Source of the DNA: Gammaproteobacteria bacterium UBA6968
GTDB lineage: Bacteria > Pseudomonadota > Gammaproteobacteria > Pseudomonadales > Azotimanducaceae
Direction: 5' to 3'
Length of the DNA: 16,177 nt
Assembly (NCBI GenBank): GCA_002450255.1
Contig: DJYW01000084.1
Location: 1 to 16,177 of the forward strand
This document shows, piece after piece, positions 6,470-13,603 of the stretch. The notes under the pieces are model-generated. The model saw nothing but the letters and a program-made list of their open reading frames with translations, searched no databases and was not told the origin of the DNA. A program made the translations under genes and the position numbers. Position 1 is the stretch's first letter, and every line of letters starts with the position of its first letter.

Positions 6470-7321
6470 ATGAGAACATCCGGCAGAAATCAATTCAGAA
6501 GTTCACTCGCCCTGTGGCGTGCCATCTACTGTAGTTGGATAGTCACGGTGCGCCGTGTCCGGCGTTTTTGTAAGCGCGACTGGCGTTCACTCGGTTTGCG
6601 TAGTGTGCGAGTCGCGTTGGTTCTCGCTAAGCAAGCCAGGCGCACAGCGCGTCGGCAAACCCGCGCGGCTCGGGTGTTCTTCGTAGCAGTTAAGATGGGG
6701 CCAGCGCAGTTTGCAGCCAACGCCAAGGCGGTCTCTTTGCGGCATCATTACAAGCCTCTAGGTGGCAGCGCCTTAGTGGGCGTTGGCTTAATCGCAGCGG
6801 TTGTTTCAGTTGGTATCGGTGCGGAATCAGGTATGCAGCGGATCGAATTGGCCAAGCCGGCTTTGGAGTCTAAAACACGGGTCGTCGAAGTGGCACAATT
6901 CGCCGTGAAGTTAGAATCGGCGTTTAAAATACCTAGCAACACGGCCGCCGAGTTTTCAGATTGGTTAATTGAGGCCGCCAGCAGACAGCGTATCAACGCA
7001 GATATTTTGGCAAGTGTCGTGATTACCGAAAGTTCCTTCAGAAAGCACGTCCGCTCGGCAGTAGGTGCAATAGGACCAGCGCAAGTTCGTCCGGGTTACT
7101 GGTCAGAGTTTTGTGGTCGCAGCGATCTGACCGACCCTGAGAACAATGTCTACTGCGGTGCTCAGGTATTGGGGCATTTGCTTGATCGATGCGGACAAGA
7201 ATATGTTTGTGCGCTCGGTGCTTATAACGTGGGTCTTAATAGCAACCGTCGAGCGGCTGCTTTGCGTTACGTCGCTAAAGTTGATCGACATTTAGATATG
7301 CTTCGCGAAGACACCCTTTAG
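6470..7321 (+). CDS. membrane-anchored lytic transglycosylase (SLT domain)
   Basis: A 283-residue protein whose C-terminal half is a soluble-lytic-transglycosylase domain. It has VITESSF with catalytic glutamate E187, GAIGPAQVRPGYW (199-211) in place of the usual GAxGLMQV block, CGAQVL (229-234) and GAYNVG (250-255). Such enzymes cleave peptidoglycan between MurNAc and GlcNAc in the periplasm. A single hydrophobic segment at about 98-118 would anchor it in the inner membrane. The first 75 residues are remarkably basic: 18 Arg and 3 Lys against one Asp. The start is uncertain: no Shine-Dalgarno precedes this ATG, and an in-frame stop lies just upstream. An internal ATG at 6695 (residue 76), also without a ribosome-binding site, would leave a normal signal anchor. 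The upstream FNR box may control it. Confidence 0.8.
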   Translation: MRTSGRNQFRSSLALWRAIYCSWIVTVRRVRRFCKRDWRSLGLRSVRVALVLAKQARRTARRQTRAARVFFVAVKMGPAQFAANAKAVSLRHHYKPLGGSALVGVGLIAAVVSVGIGAESGMQRIELAKPALESKTRVVEVAQFAVKLESAFKIPSNTAAEFSDWLIEAASRQRINADILASVVITESSFRKHVRSAVGAIGPAQVRPGYWSEFCGRSDLTDPENNVYCGAQVLGHLLDRCGQEYVCALGAYNVGLNSNRRAAALRYVAKVDRHLDMLREDTL

Positions 7322-7369
7322 ACTTCCCGGAACCGTTCGCTTCAGCACTTCCAACTATTCGTTACCTCA

Positions 7370-7403
7370 AACGATCGCATCGTTAACCTTTGCTGAAAGG
7401 GTT
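7370..7403 (+). repeat. two adjacent small hairpins after the transglycosylase gene
   Basis: AACGAT-CGC-ATCGTT (7370-7384) is a perfect 6-bp stem with a 3-base loop. It is followed at once by CCTTT-GCTG-AAAGG (7387-7400). They sit about 50 bases after the stop codon and could mark the end of the transcript, but no T tract follows. Another dyad, CAGATT (7438-7443) / AATCTG (7453-7458), lies further on. The rest of the 273-base gap to the next gene shows nothing I can name. Confidence 0.3.
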
Positions 7404-7594
7404 GTATAACTTTGCGTCTCGCTATCAATCGTTGCGTCAGATTTTCTGGTCTAATCTGGCGATGTGGCGCGTGATAGGACGAGAAGTTATCTAAGAGCTT
7501 AATTGTTATCGCCAATCGGCTGACGGTTTAAATGGTTTCAACTAAACGATTTTCCGGGAAGGTCCCCGTATGAATGGACAAACTTGACTAGAGT

Positions 7595-7846
7595 ATGACT
7601 ATGCATTGTCGTTCTAACTGCGGCGCATGCTGCATCGCGCCGTCAATTTCGTCACCTTTACCTGGGATGCCGGACGGCAAACCTGCGGGCGTGCGATGCT
7701 CGCATCTAACCCTGGAACTTAACTGCGGTTTGTTTGGCGATCCTCGGCGTCCGCCGGTGTGTAGCGAGTTTCGGCCAGAGCCCGATATCTGCGGACAAAG
7801 CCGCACTGAAGCGACGCAGATAATCACTGCTTTGGAATGGACGTAG
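7595..7846 (+). CDS. YkgJ/YeiW-type cysteine-cluster protein (UPF0153)
   Basis: An 83-residue protein with the signature CRSNCGACC (5-13), followed by IAPSISSPLPGMPDGKPAG and spaced cysteines at 35, 44, 56 and 66, eight in all. This is the UPF0153 / zinc-or-iron-chelating domain family, and its length is close to that of short members such as E. coli YeiW. The cysteines are thought to bind metal; the cellular role is unknown. It has no signal peptide. The start may be this ATG or the in-frame ATG two codons later (7601), as there is no strong ribosome-binding site (TAGAG only). Its stop lies 23 bases from the end of the convergent HAD gene, with no room for separate terminators. Confidence 0.85.
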   Translation: MTMHCRSNCGACCIAPSISSPLPGMPDGKPAGVRCSHLTLELNCGLFGDPRRPPVCSEFRPEPDICGQSRTEATQIITALEWT

Positions 7847-7869
7847 TTGCTGGCAGCCGGAAATCGAAC

Positions 7870-8487
7870 CTAGGAATCGACCAATGGCTTGAGCAATGTG
7901 CCGATGTCCTCATGTCGCTTAACGTGGCCGGCTTGTAAACCGACAGCCTCAGCGCCGCGCACATTTTCCAGGGAATCATCTAGGAACAATACTTCCTCCG
8001 GTGCAAATCCCATTGCATCGCAGACCTTCAAGTAAGCTGCCGAATCCGGTTTGCGCGCCGCAATTTCATGCGACAGGTAAAGCTCACGAAAGTGGCTCAG
8101 AGCGTCTCCATAGAGGTTAAGAAAACTATCTGCATGGGCTGCATTGGTGTTGCTCAGCGCGTACGTTGGATAATTTTGGGTTACGGCTGGGAGCAGCTCT
8201 TGGGTGATCTCAATCGGACCCTCCCATAGCTCATTCCAACCGGCGAGCCAGGAGTCAAGCGGCATGCTCACATTCAGCAGATCAGCTTGGGCTTGAGCGT
8301 ATTCTGCGAAGCCAATCGCGCCGACTTCGTGCTTTTTATAGGCATCGTCAATCGTCCAGCCTTCGTAAAAAATTCGCTCGTCGACGCCAGCGGAATCCGC
8401 CCAGGCCGAAAAGACTTTACGAGGATTGATATCGAGCACAACGCCCCCTAAATCCAGCAGCACACAGCGAACGGGTTTCTCAATCAA
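7870..8487 (-). CDS. HAD-superfamily phosphatase, YihX-like
   Basis: A 205-residue haloacid-dehalogenase-type hydrolase. Motif I is LLDLGGVVLDI with nucleophile D12; position +2 is glycine (G14), as in E. coli YihX, where the motif is DLGN. Motif II is SNT (112-114), motif III the lysine in AARKPD (K146) and motif IV FLDDS (D170, D171). The cap region KKHEVGAIGFAEYA also follows YihX, an alpha-glucose-1-phosphatase, so a cytoplasmic sugar or small-metabolite phosphatase is likely. The start codon is TTG: its last two bases with the next A form the TGA stop of the acyl-CoA synthetase gene (4-base TTGA overlap). AGGA lies about 4 bases upstream, and no ATG lies before motif I. Translational coupling to the synthetase is therefore expected. 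Confidence 0.85.
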   Translation of the reverse strand: MIEKPVRCVLLDLGGVVLDINPRKVFSAWADSAGVDERIFYEGWTIDDAYKKHEVGAIGFAEYAQAQADLLNVSMPLDSWLAGWNELWEGPIEITQELLPAVTQNYPTYALSNTNAAHADSFLNLYGDALSHFRELYLSHEIAARKPDSAAYLKVCDAMGFAPEEVLFLDDSLENVRGAEAVGLQAGHVKRHEDIGTLLKPLVDS

Positions 8488-10304
8488 TATCCTGCGGTAC
8501 CTTGTTTGATTTGTGCTTGGTAATCCTTATCCAGGCTTGTATAGCGCTCGGTCCCCACTTTCATGACAAAAATCGGATCATCCGTAGCCGCTGTGTCATA
8601 GCCGATTTTGCGCAGATCGCCCTTCAACATCTTAAAGGTGCCGGTTACATCGATGTCCGGTTGCACTCTGATGAAAACCGGAATCGCGTAGCGCGGTAGT
8701 TCTTTTTGCAGGTATTCAGCGAATCGATCTAGGTCGAGTTCACTGACCCCATCTTGTAGCGTGACTGCGGCCATGCCCGCGCGCCCATCACAGTTTGGCA
8801 TCTCAACGCCATAGACGTTACTGAACTTGATTTGATCAAAGCCGTTGATGATCTCACCGACCTCATTGGTTGAAACGTTTTCGGATTTCCACCGGAACGT
8901 GTCACCGACGCGATCAACGAATTGATAGTGTGGATTATTCAGCGTAAAACCAGCGGGCACCGTGCGCATAAGGTCGCCGGTGTTAAACCAGGCGTCGCCA
9001 TCTTCGATCGCGCCGCGAAATATCTTTTTCTCTGTGGCCTCTTGGTCGGTATAGCCTTCGAACACGGTTTCGGGCGTGATCTTGCACAGCAGCAACCCCG
9101 CTTCACCAGGTGGGACTTCAATACAACGCCCTGCATTATCACGGACCACTTCGTCGGCATCGACGTTATAAGCCACCAACTTAACTTCTGATGTAGTCAT
9201 CCCAACGGTTTGGTTTTTGTTCATTAAATTAGCAAAGGCGACGTTACCTTCTGAAGCACCATAAAACTCACAGACTCTTTTAATGCCAAAACGTTCTTTA
9301 AATGGCATCCAAACATCGGGACGTAAACCGTTCCCCATGATCGAGTGCAGAGGAATGCTGGCATCCTTTGCTGTTTTTGGAGTGTTCATCAAGTAACGGC
9401 AGAGTTCTCCGATATAGACCATGTGGGTGCAGCGATTATCGATTATTTCGTCCAGGAAGCTGCTCGCGGAGAATTTGCGGCGGATATACATTGTGGCGCC
9501 GGTAGCGAAGGCCGATCCTGCGCCAATTAATAGGCCGGTGCCGTGATACAGCGGCAAGCTCAAATAAATTCGATCTCCGGGTTTGGTATTGAGCCCGGCT
9601 TGTCCGGACATGTCGGCGCTCATTAAATAACGACGATTCGAAATCACGGCTGCCTTGGGCAGGCCGGTTGTGCCTGAAGTATAGATATATAAGGCGACAT
9701 CACCCAAGGTCGCCGCAACGGTGGCGGCGGGATTGTCTGTTGGAAGCGACTCGCATGCACTGGTCATATTCACTGCCCAGTCTGGGCATTCGGTCGCATC
9801 ATTGTCGGCCACAAACAAGAAATCCCCGCCCGCTTGCAAGTCAAGATTGTCTAGCACACCGGTAATAGCGTCTACGCTCTCTGCGCCAACCAGACATTTC
9901 TTGGAACCGGTCACGGAGATGCAGTGGGTTAATGGCCGTCCGGTAAGATTCGTGTTGAGTAGCCCACCGATTATGCCCAACTTGTTGAGTGCAACCAAAG
10001 CGGCAACAAATTCAATGCGGTTGTCCATCATCATGCTGACGACGTCGCCACGCTTTAACCCCTGGGCTGTAAGAAAAGCTGCGTACTGATTGGCAAGCGC
10101 GTTTAGCTCGGCCCAGGTGACCTGGCGCCCTTCAAAGATCACGGCGATGTGATTGGCAAGGTTTGCCGCGTTTTGCTCCACGCGAAGACCATAACAATCG
10201 CGCACATTGAGCGGTCTAGGCTGCATACCCTTCTTCAGCTTAAGTAGTGTTGGTATCTGAACCAGCGTCGCGGCGAAATCCACCACTTGATTAATTACAC
10301 CCAT
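8484..10304 (-). CDS. long-/very-long-chain acyl-CoA synthetase (FATP/FadD6 type)
   Basis: A 606-residue adenylate-forming enzyme that activates fatty or other carboxylic acids with ATP and CoA. Visible motifs are the AMP-binding loop YTSGTTGLPK (208-217), FYGASEGN (347-354), WFNTGDLM (439-446) and the DRVGDTFRWKSENVST block (464-479) that marks the FATP/very-long-chain branch. The C-terminal TGTFKMLK (554-561) carries the catalytic lysine. An N-terminal hydrophobic stretch may associate with the membrane. I chose the ATG at 10302-10304, preceded by GGGGAACAG, over a TTG 20 codons upstream that lacks a ribosome-binding site. It overlaps the HAD gene by 4 bases and is divergent from the MBL-fold gene (149 bases between). 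Length and motifs look intact; chain-length preference cannot be read. Confidence 0.9.
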   Translation of the reverse strand: MGVINQVVDFAATLVQIPTLLKLKKGMQPRPLNVRDCYGLRVEQNAANLANHIAVIFEGRQVTWAELNALANQYAAFLTAQGLKRGDVVSMMMDNRIEFVAALVALNKLGIIGGLLNTNLTGRPLTHCISVTGSKKCLVGAESVDAITGVLDNLDLQAGGDFLFVADNDATECPDWAVNMTSACESLPTDNPAATVAATLGDVALYIYTSGTTGLPKAAVISNRRYLMSADMSGQAGLNTKPGDRIYLSLPLYHGTGLLIGAGSAFATGATMYIRRKFSASSFLDEIIDNRCTHMVYIGELCRYLMNTPKTAKDASIPLHSIMGNGLRPDVWMPFKERFGIKRVCEFYGASEGNVAFANLMNKNQTVGMTTSEVKLVAYNVDADEVVRDNAGRCIEVPPGEAGLLLCKITPETVFEGYTDQEATEKKIFRGAIEDGDAWFNTGDLMRTVPAGFTLNNPHYQFVDRVGDTFRWKSENVSTNEVGEIINGFDQIKFSNVYGVEMPNCDGRAGMAAVTLQDGVSELDLDRFAEYLQKELPRYAIPVFIRVQPDIDVTGTFKMLKGDLRKIGYDTAATDDPIFVMKVGTERYTSLDKDYQAQIKQGTAGY

Positions 10305-10453
10305 AATCTGTTCCCCAAATTGAACCCGCACATTAGCAGATGCATCCACCGAGATATAACGCAATGCCGGCTCTCATAGCACACTGCCTACTATCGTCCG
10401 GCGGAAACCCTTATAGTGCCAAAACCAAGACGATCTGTTTAGTGAGGGGAGAC

Positions 10454-11320
10454 ATGAATCAGTGGCAAATCGGGTCGGTAACAATCACTCGTGTTGTCGA
10501 GATGCAGGTTGCTGGTGGAACGCGCTTCATTTTGCCGGATGCAACACGTGAGCTTTGCAGACCAATAGAATGGATGCATCCACACTTCATGGATGACGAC
10601 GGCAATCTCATCATGAGTATCCATGGATTGGTTGTGGATACGGGCACTCGGCGTATTCTGGTTGATACCTGTGTTGGCAATGATAAAGAGCGCAGCGTGC
10701 CCAACTGGACCAATTTACAAACTACCTTTTTGCAGGACCTGGCCGCGGCGGGATACCCCAGAGAATCTATTGATACGGTTTTGTGTACGCATTTGCACGT
10801 CGATCACGTGGGATGGAACACCATGCTGGTAGACGGCAAGTGGGAACCCACATTTACGAACGCACGCTATCTGATCGCTGAGGAAGAGTGGACGCATTGG
10901 GATAGTGTTGATGGGGATGATTTCGGACCTGTTATAGAAGACTCGGTGCGTCCGGTTATTGCTGCGGGCTTGGTTGATTTGGTGACAACCAATCATCGAG
11001 TTTGCGATGAGGTTTGGTTAGAACCCACCCCTGGCCATACCCCCGGTCACGTCAGCGTACACGTCCAGTCCGAGGGGCAGAGTGCTCTGATCACCGGCGA
11101 CTGTATTCATCACCCGGTGCAGATGACGAAAACAGATTGGTGCTCGTCAGCCGATTTTGATCAAAAACAAGGCCAAGATACACGCGAGCTGCTGTTGCGG
11201 CGCTATGTGGACAAGGACACTTTGGTTATAGGGACCCATTTCGCAACGCCGACGGCTGGCTATGTGAAAGCGCTCGCAGACGGCGGTTATTGGTTGCAAA
11301 CCGAAGCGTTCAACCCGTAG
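10454..11320 (+). CDS. MBL-fold metallohydrolase
   Basis: A 288-residue metallo-beta-lactamase-fold hydrolase. The binuclear-metal motif is HLHVDH at 113-118, with further ligands H199 in GHTPGH, D216 in TGDCIHHP and H262 in GTHFATP. All metal ligands are present, so it should be active. No signal peptide is seen with the chosen start, so it is cytoplasmic. The layout resembles AttM/AiiA-type lactonases and related esterases, but substrate is not readable. The start at 10454 has GAGGGGA (10444-10450) 3 bases before it; the open frame extends 38 codons further upstream into what looks like promoter DNA. It is divergent from the acyl-CoA synthetase, so the two may share regulation. A lactonase or thioesterase role acting with that enzyme is inference. 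Confidence 0.85.
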   Translation: MNQWQIGSVTITRVVEMQVAGGTRFILPDATRELCRPIEWMHPHFMDDDGNLIMSIHGLVVDTGTRRILVDTCVGNDKERSVPNWTNLQTTFLQDLAAAGYPRESIDTVLCTHLHVDHVGWNTMLVDGKWEPTFTNARYLIAEEEWTHWDSVDGDDFGPVIEDSVRPVIAAGLVDLVTTNHRVCDEVWLEPTPGHTPGHVSVHVQSEGQSALITGDCIHHPVQMTKTDWCSSADFDQKQGQDTRELLLRRYVDKDTLVIGTHFATPTAGYVKALADGGYWLQTEAFNP

Positions 11321-11650
11321 CGTCAATTGTTCCGACCGACGTATATGCTGTGGCTGAGCCAAACTGAGGACCAACCGTTGGTCTCAAAATTGATGCCTTC
11401 CATTTCTTTGTTGTGTCTATTGAAACAGCTCATCTGTCACCTTTACGGCTATCGAAGATTGGCTAAAACCAGCGAACCCTGTTGGATTTTGAGAGGCGGT
11501 TCAGTGGATAGGTGTGTTGGTTCCCAGATCAGTGAAAAACCCTTTTATTATGGCATCGCTTATAAGTTGCAAATCAAAGCGGTGTAATCGGGTTGCTACA
11601 GTCCCACACTAACTTCTAGCCAATCGATAATAAGCGCAGGCCCGATTTTT
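11321..11650. other. 330-bp intergenic region before the degenerate kinase
   Basis: No supported gene. It holds a 15-base dyad at 11369-11383. An open frame of 86 codons (11327-11587) lies in the same frame as the downstream kinase, but its composition (scattered Cys, Trp and Leu) does not look coding and it lacks a ribosome-binding site. No promoter boxes stand out. Confidence 0.5.
11369..11383. promoter_or_regulatory. 15-base dyad GACCAACcGTTGGTC
   Basis: Two 7-bp arms surround one central base, 49 bases after the MBL gene stop. As RNA it could only form a 5-bp stem with a 5-base loop and no T tract follows, so a terminator is unlikely. The tight symmetry fits a repressor or activator site. 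It may serve the kinase gene, 268 bases downstream. Confidence 0.3.
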
Positions 11651-13453
11651 ATGTCGTTGTTGTCACAGGTAGCCCCAGATATTCGTACCACCGTAAACAC
11701 TCTTACCGGTACGTTAAGCCTGTTGCGCGAGTCATTGCTTGATGAAGTGCTATTAAACTTGGTTGCAAACGCGGAAGCATCGACTCATCAGCTGTTTAGC
11801 CTATTGGGAGATATCGTCAGCTATGACGCTCTGCAGCAGGGCGAAATAGAGCTTAATCCGTCCCAAGTTTATCTCGCGGATTTGATCCGCGGCGTTGCAA
11901 TAAGTTTGCAAACCGAGGCCGCTAACCGTTCCGTAGTTATCGAGAGCAGCTGTGCAGAATCCTTGTCTGAGCGAGTTTGGATGGATCAGCTCAAGCTAAA
12001 CCGTGCCCTCGATGCAATCTTGCGATATGCCATCGTTATCAGTCGTCCTGGCACGATTAAGCTAACGGCGAAACCACTGCCTAACGATCATTGTTTGATT
12101 TGCGTAGAGGACAATAGCCTCGGTCTCACCGCTGCAGAGCAAGCGAAGTTATTCTCCTTGTCGCAGTGGCACGAAGGAGTGAGTCCGCAACGATCTCAGG
12201 TGACCGCCGCGCTCCAACTCGGTTTAGGTTTAAGCCAAGCGATGATCTCTCTTATGGGAGGCGAACTCTCGGTAGATAGTAAGTTGGGACAGGGCATTGC
12301 GTGGCGGGTCATTTTGCCGCTGACCGATGCATCTATGGCAGTGGGATTCGAGCGCAAGGACAGCGGTTCGACTGTGCCTAACGCTTTGTCTGGGCTAAAC
12401 CGTGAACAATCAGGCCGCGCGCAAGAAGTCCAACCGCTACGAGACAGTCAGGGCGCTCGGGGTGCTCAGCAAGCGGACTCCTATCAAGAAAACCGTCAGC
12501 AGGCGGAGGTCACTGGGAGCAGTGATGACCGAGCTACCGCAAATCAGGCAACGTCAGGTGCATTGAAAGCCTCAGAAGCATCGCCGGAGCAAGCTGATAA
12601 GCACGCAGTCGCTCGGCAAGAATATCAGCCGCGGCCTGTCGCGGAGAAAATCCTGCCGCGCCGGTATGACATATTGTTAGTCGATGATAACCAGGCGAAT
12701 CGTGCAGTTTTAACCTCAGTGCTGAGTTCAGTGGGGCACGATGTCGCCGTTGCGAGCAATGGCCTCGAAGCAGTTTCCGCCTGTCGGGTCAAACGCTACG
12801 ATTTGGTGATAATGGACTTGGCCATGCCGGAAATGGATGGGTTAACCGCCGCACGCAACATCCGTAAGTTAGCTAAACCTAATGGGGTGGTGCCAATGTG
12901 CGCGTTGACTGCTTATGTTTCCGCTGAGGATCGCAACGCGTGTCTGAGCGCAGGTTATAACGGTTATTTAACGAAGCCTGTGACCAACGCCGATTTGTTA
13001 GCCGCCGTACAGAGTTTCTCGCCGTCGGCAGCCGCAAAGCCGCAGGGGGCTGTGCAGTTAGAACACCTGTCGGATATGTCGCGCCTTATGGGCGCAGATA
13101 AATTGGCCGCTTTGCTCTCCCAATTCAAGACGGAACTGGAAGAGCGCATATATTTCATAAATGCTAGCGATGATGCTTCTTCAGCTGAGGTTCGGCGTAG
13201 CCTGTATATCATTTGTCGCTCGGCGGAAACCTTTGGCTTCTTAGATTTAGCCAACAAGGCTAAGTCGCTGGGCGATAGTTTGATTAGCGATTTAGCGTTG
13301 CATGTAGACGTTGCGAAGGCCGCGATAGAATCGGTAGATGCTTCGCTTGGGACAAGTTCAGTTGAGTACCGTGATGAGTTACAGCAAGAGTTGGCAGAAC
13401 AGGTTACCGCGGTATGCGAGTTCTTAGACGAGTACTTGCGCTCAAATTCTTGA
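11651..13453 (+). CDS. degenerate hybrid histidine kinase (pseudokinase-receiver-pseudo-Hpt)
   Basis: A 600-residue soluble protein with the BarA-style order HisKA-HATPase-receiver-Hpt but no sensor or membrane region. The H-box reads APDIRTTVN, with P9 where the phosphorylated His should be. The N-box reads ALDAILRYAIV, with A122 and Y126 replacing both asparagines. G1 is DNSLGL (154-159) with a Gly-to-Ser change; the G2 region GLGL (191-194) survives. A Gln/Ala/Ser-rich linker (about 235-335) leads to an intact receiver: D345/D346, phospho-acceptor D389, T420 and K442. The C-terminal Hpt-like helix reads LYIICRSAETFG, with Y519 for His and C522 for Lys. It probably cannot phosphorylate itself and may act as a phosphorylation-dependent scaffold or a sink for another kinase. 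The ATG lacks a good ribosome-binding site. Confidence 0.8.
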   Translation: MSLLSQVAPDIRTTVNTLTGTLSLLRESLLDEVLLNLVANAEASTHQLFSLLGDIVSYDALQQGEIELNPSQVYLADLIRGVAISLQTEAANRSVVIESSCAESLSERVWMDQLKLNRALDAILRYAIVISRPGTIKLTAKPLPNDHCLICVEDNSLGLTAAEQAKLFSLSQWHEGVSPQRSQVTAALQLGLGLSQAMISLMGGELSVDSKLGQGIAWRVILPLTDASMAVGFERKDSGSTVPNALSGLNREQSGRAQEVQPLRDSQGARGAQQADSYQENRQQAEVTGSSDDRATANQATSGALKASEASPEQADKHAVARQEYQPRPVAEKILPRRYDILLVDDNQANRAVLTSVLSSVGHDVAVASNGLEAVSACRVKRYDLVIMDLAMPEMDGLTAARNIRKLAKPNGVVPMCALTAYVSAEDRNACLSAGYNGYLTKPVTNADLLAAVQSFSPSAAAKPQGAVQLEHLSDMSRLMGADKLAALLSQFKTELEERIYFINASDDASSAEVRRSLYIICRSAETFGFLDLANKAKSLGDSLISDLALHVDVAKAAIESVDASLGTSSVEYRDELQQELAEQVTAVCEFLDEYLRSNS

Positions 13454-13603
13454 TTCGTGTTATAGCCGGTGGTGTTTAGTCAGTAATTGCACAAGCTGTG
13501 CAGCGCGCAGCTAGTGCCGTGCTTTGCGGCTCTTGCGATATCCCACGGCCCCAGCAATTTCACAGCGAATTCGAGAGCTAATCCGAACGGCGACATAGCC
13601 GGT

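Noticed and set aside
6405-6473. 22-codon GTG-started leader ORF with an ATGA overlap onto the transglycosylase gene
   Set aside because: The AGGAG lies only one base before the GTG, too close for initiation, and the peptide is not recognisable.
11327-11587. 86-codon open frame in the same frame as the degenerate kinase, possibly a broken N-terminal sensor
   Set aside because: It has no ribosome-binding site, its composition looks noncoding, and no sensor-domain motif is visible. One TAA and 21 codons separate it from the kinase start.
13461-13603. direct repeat ATAGCCGGT flanking the intergenic gap between the kinase and acyltransferase genes
   Set aside because: Only 9 bases long, one copy touches the end of a gene, and no mobile-element features lie between the copies.
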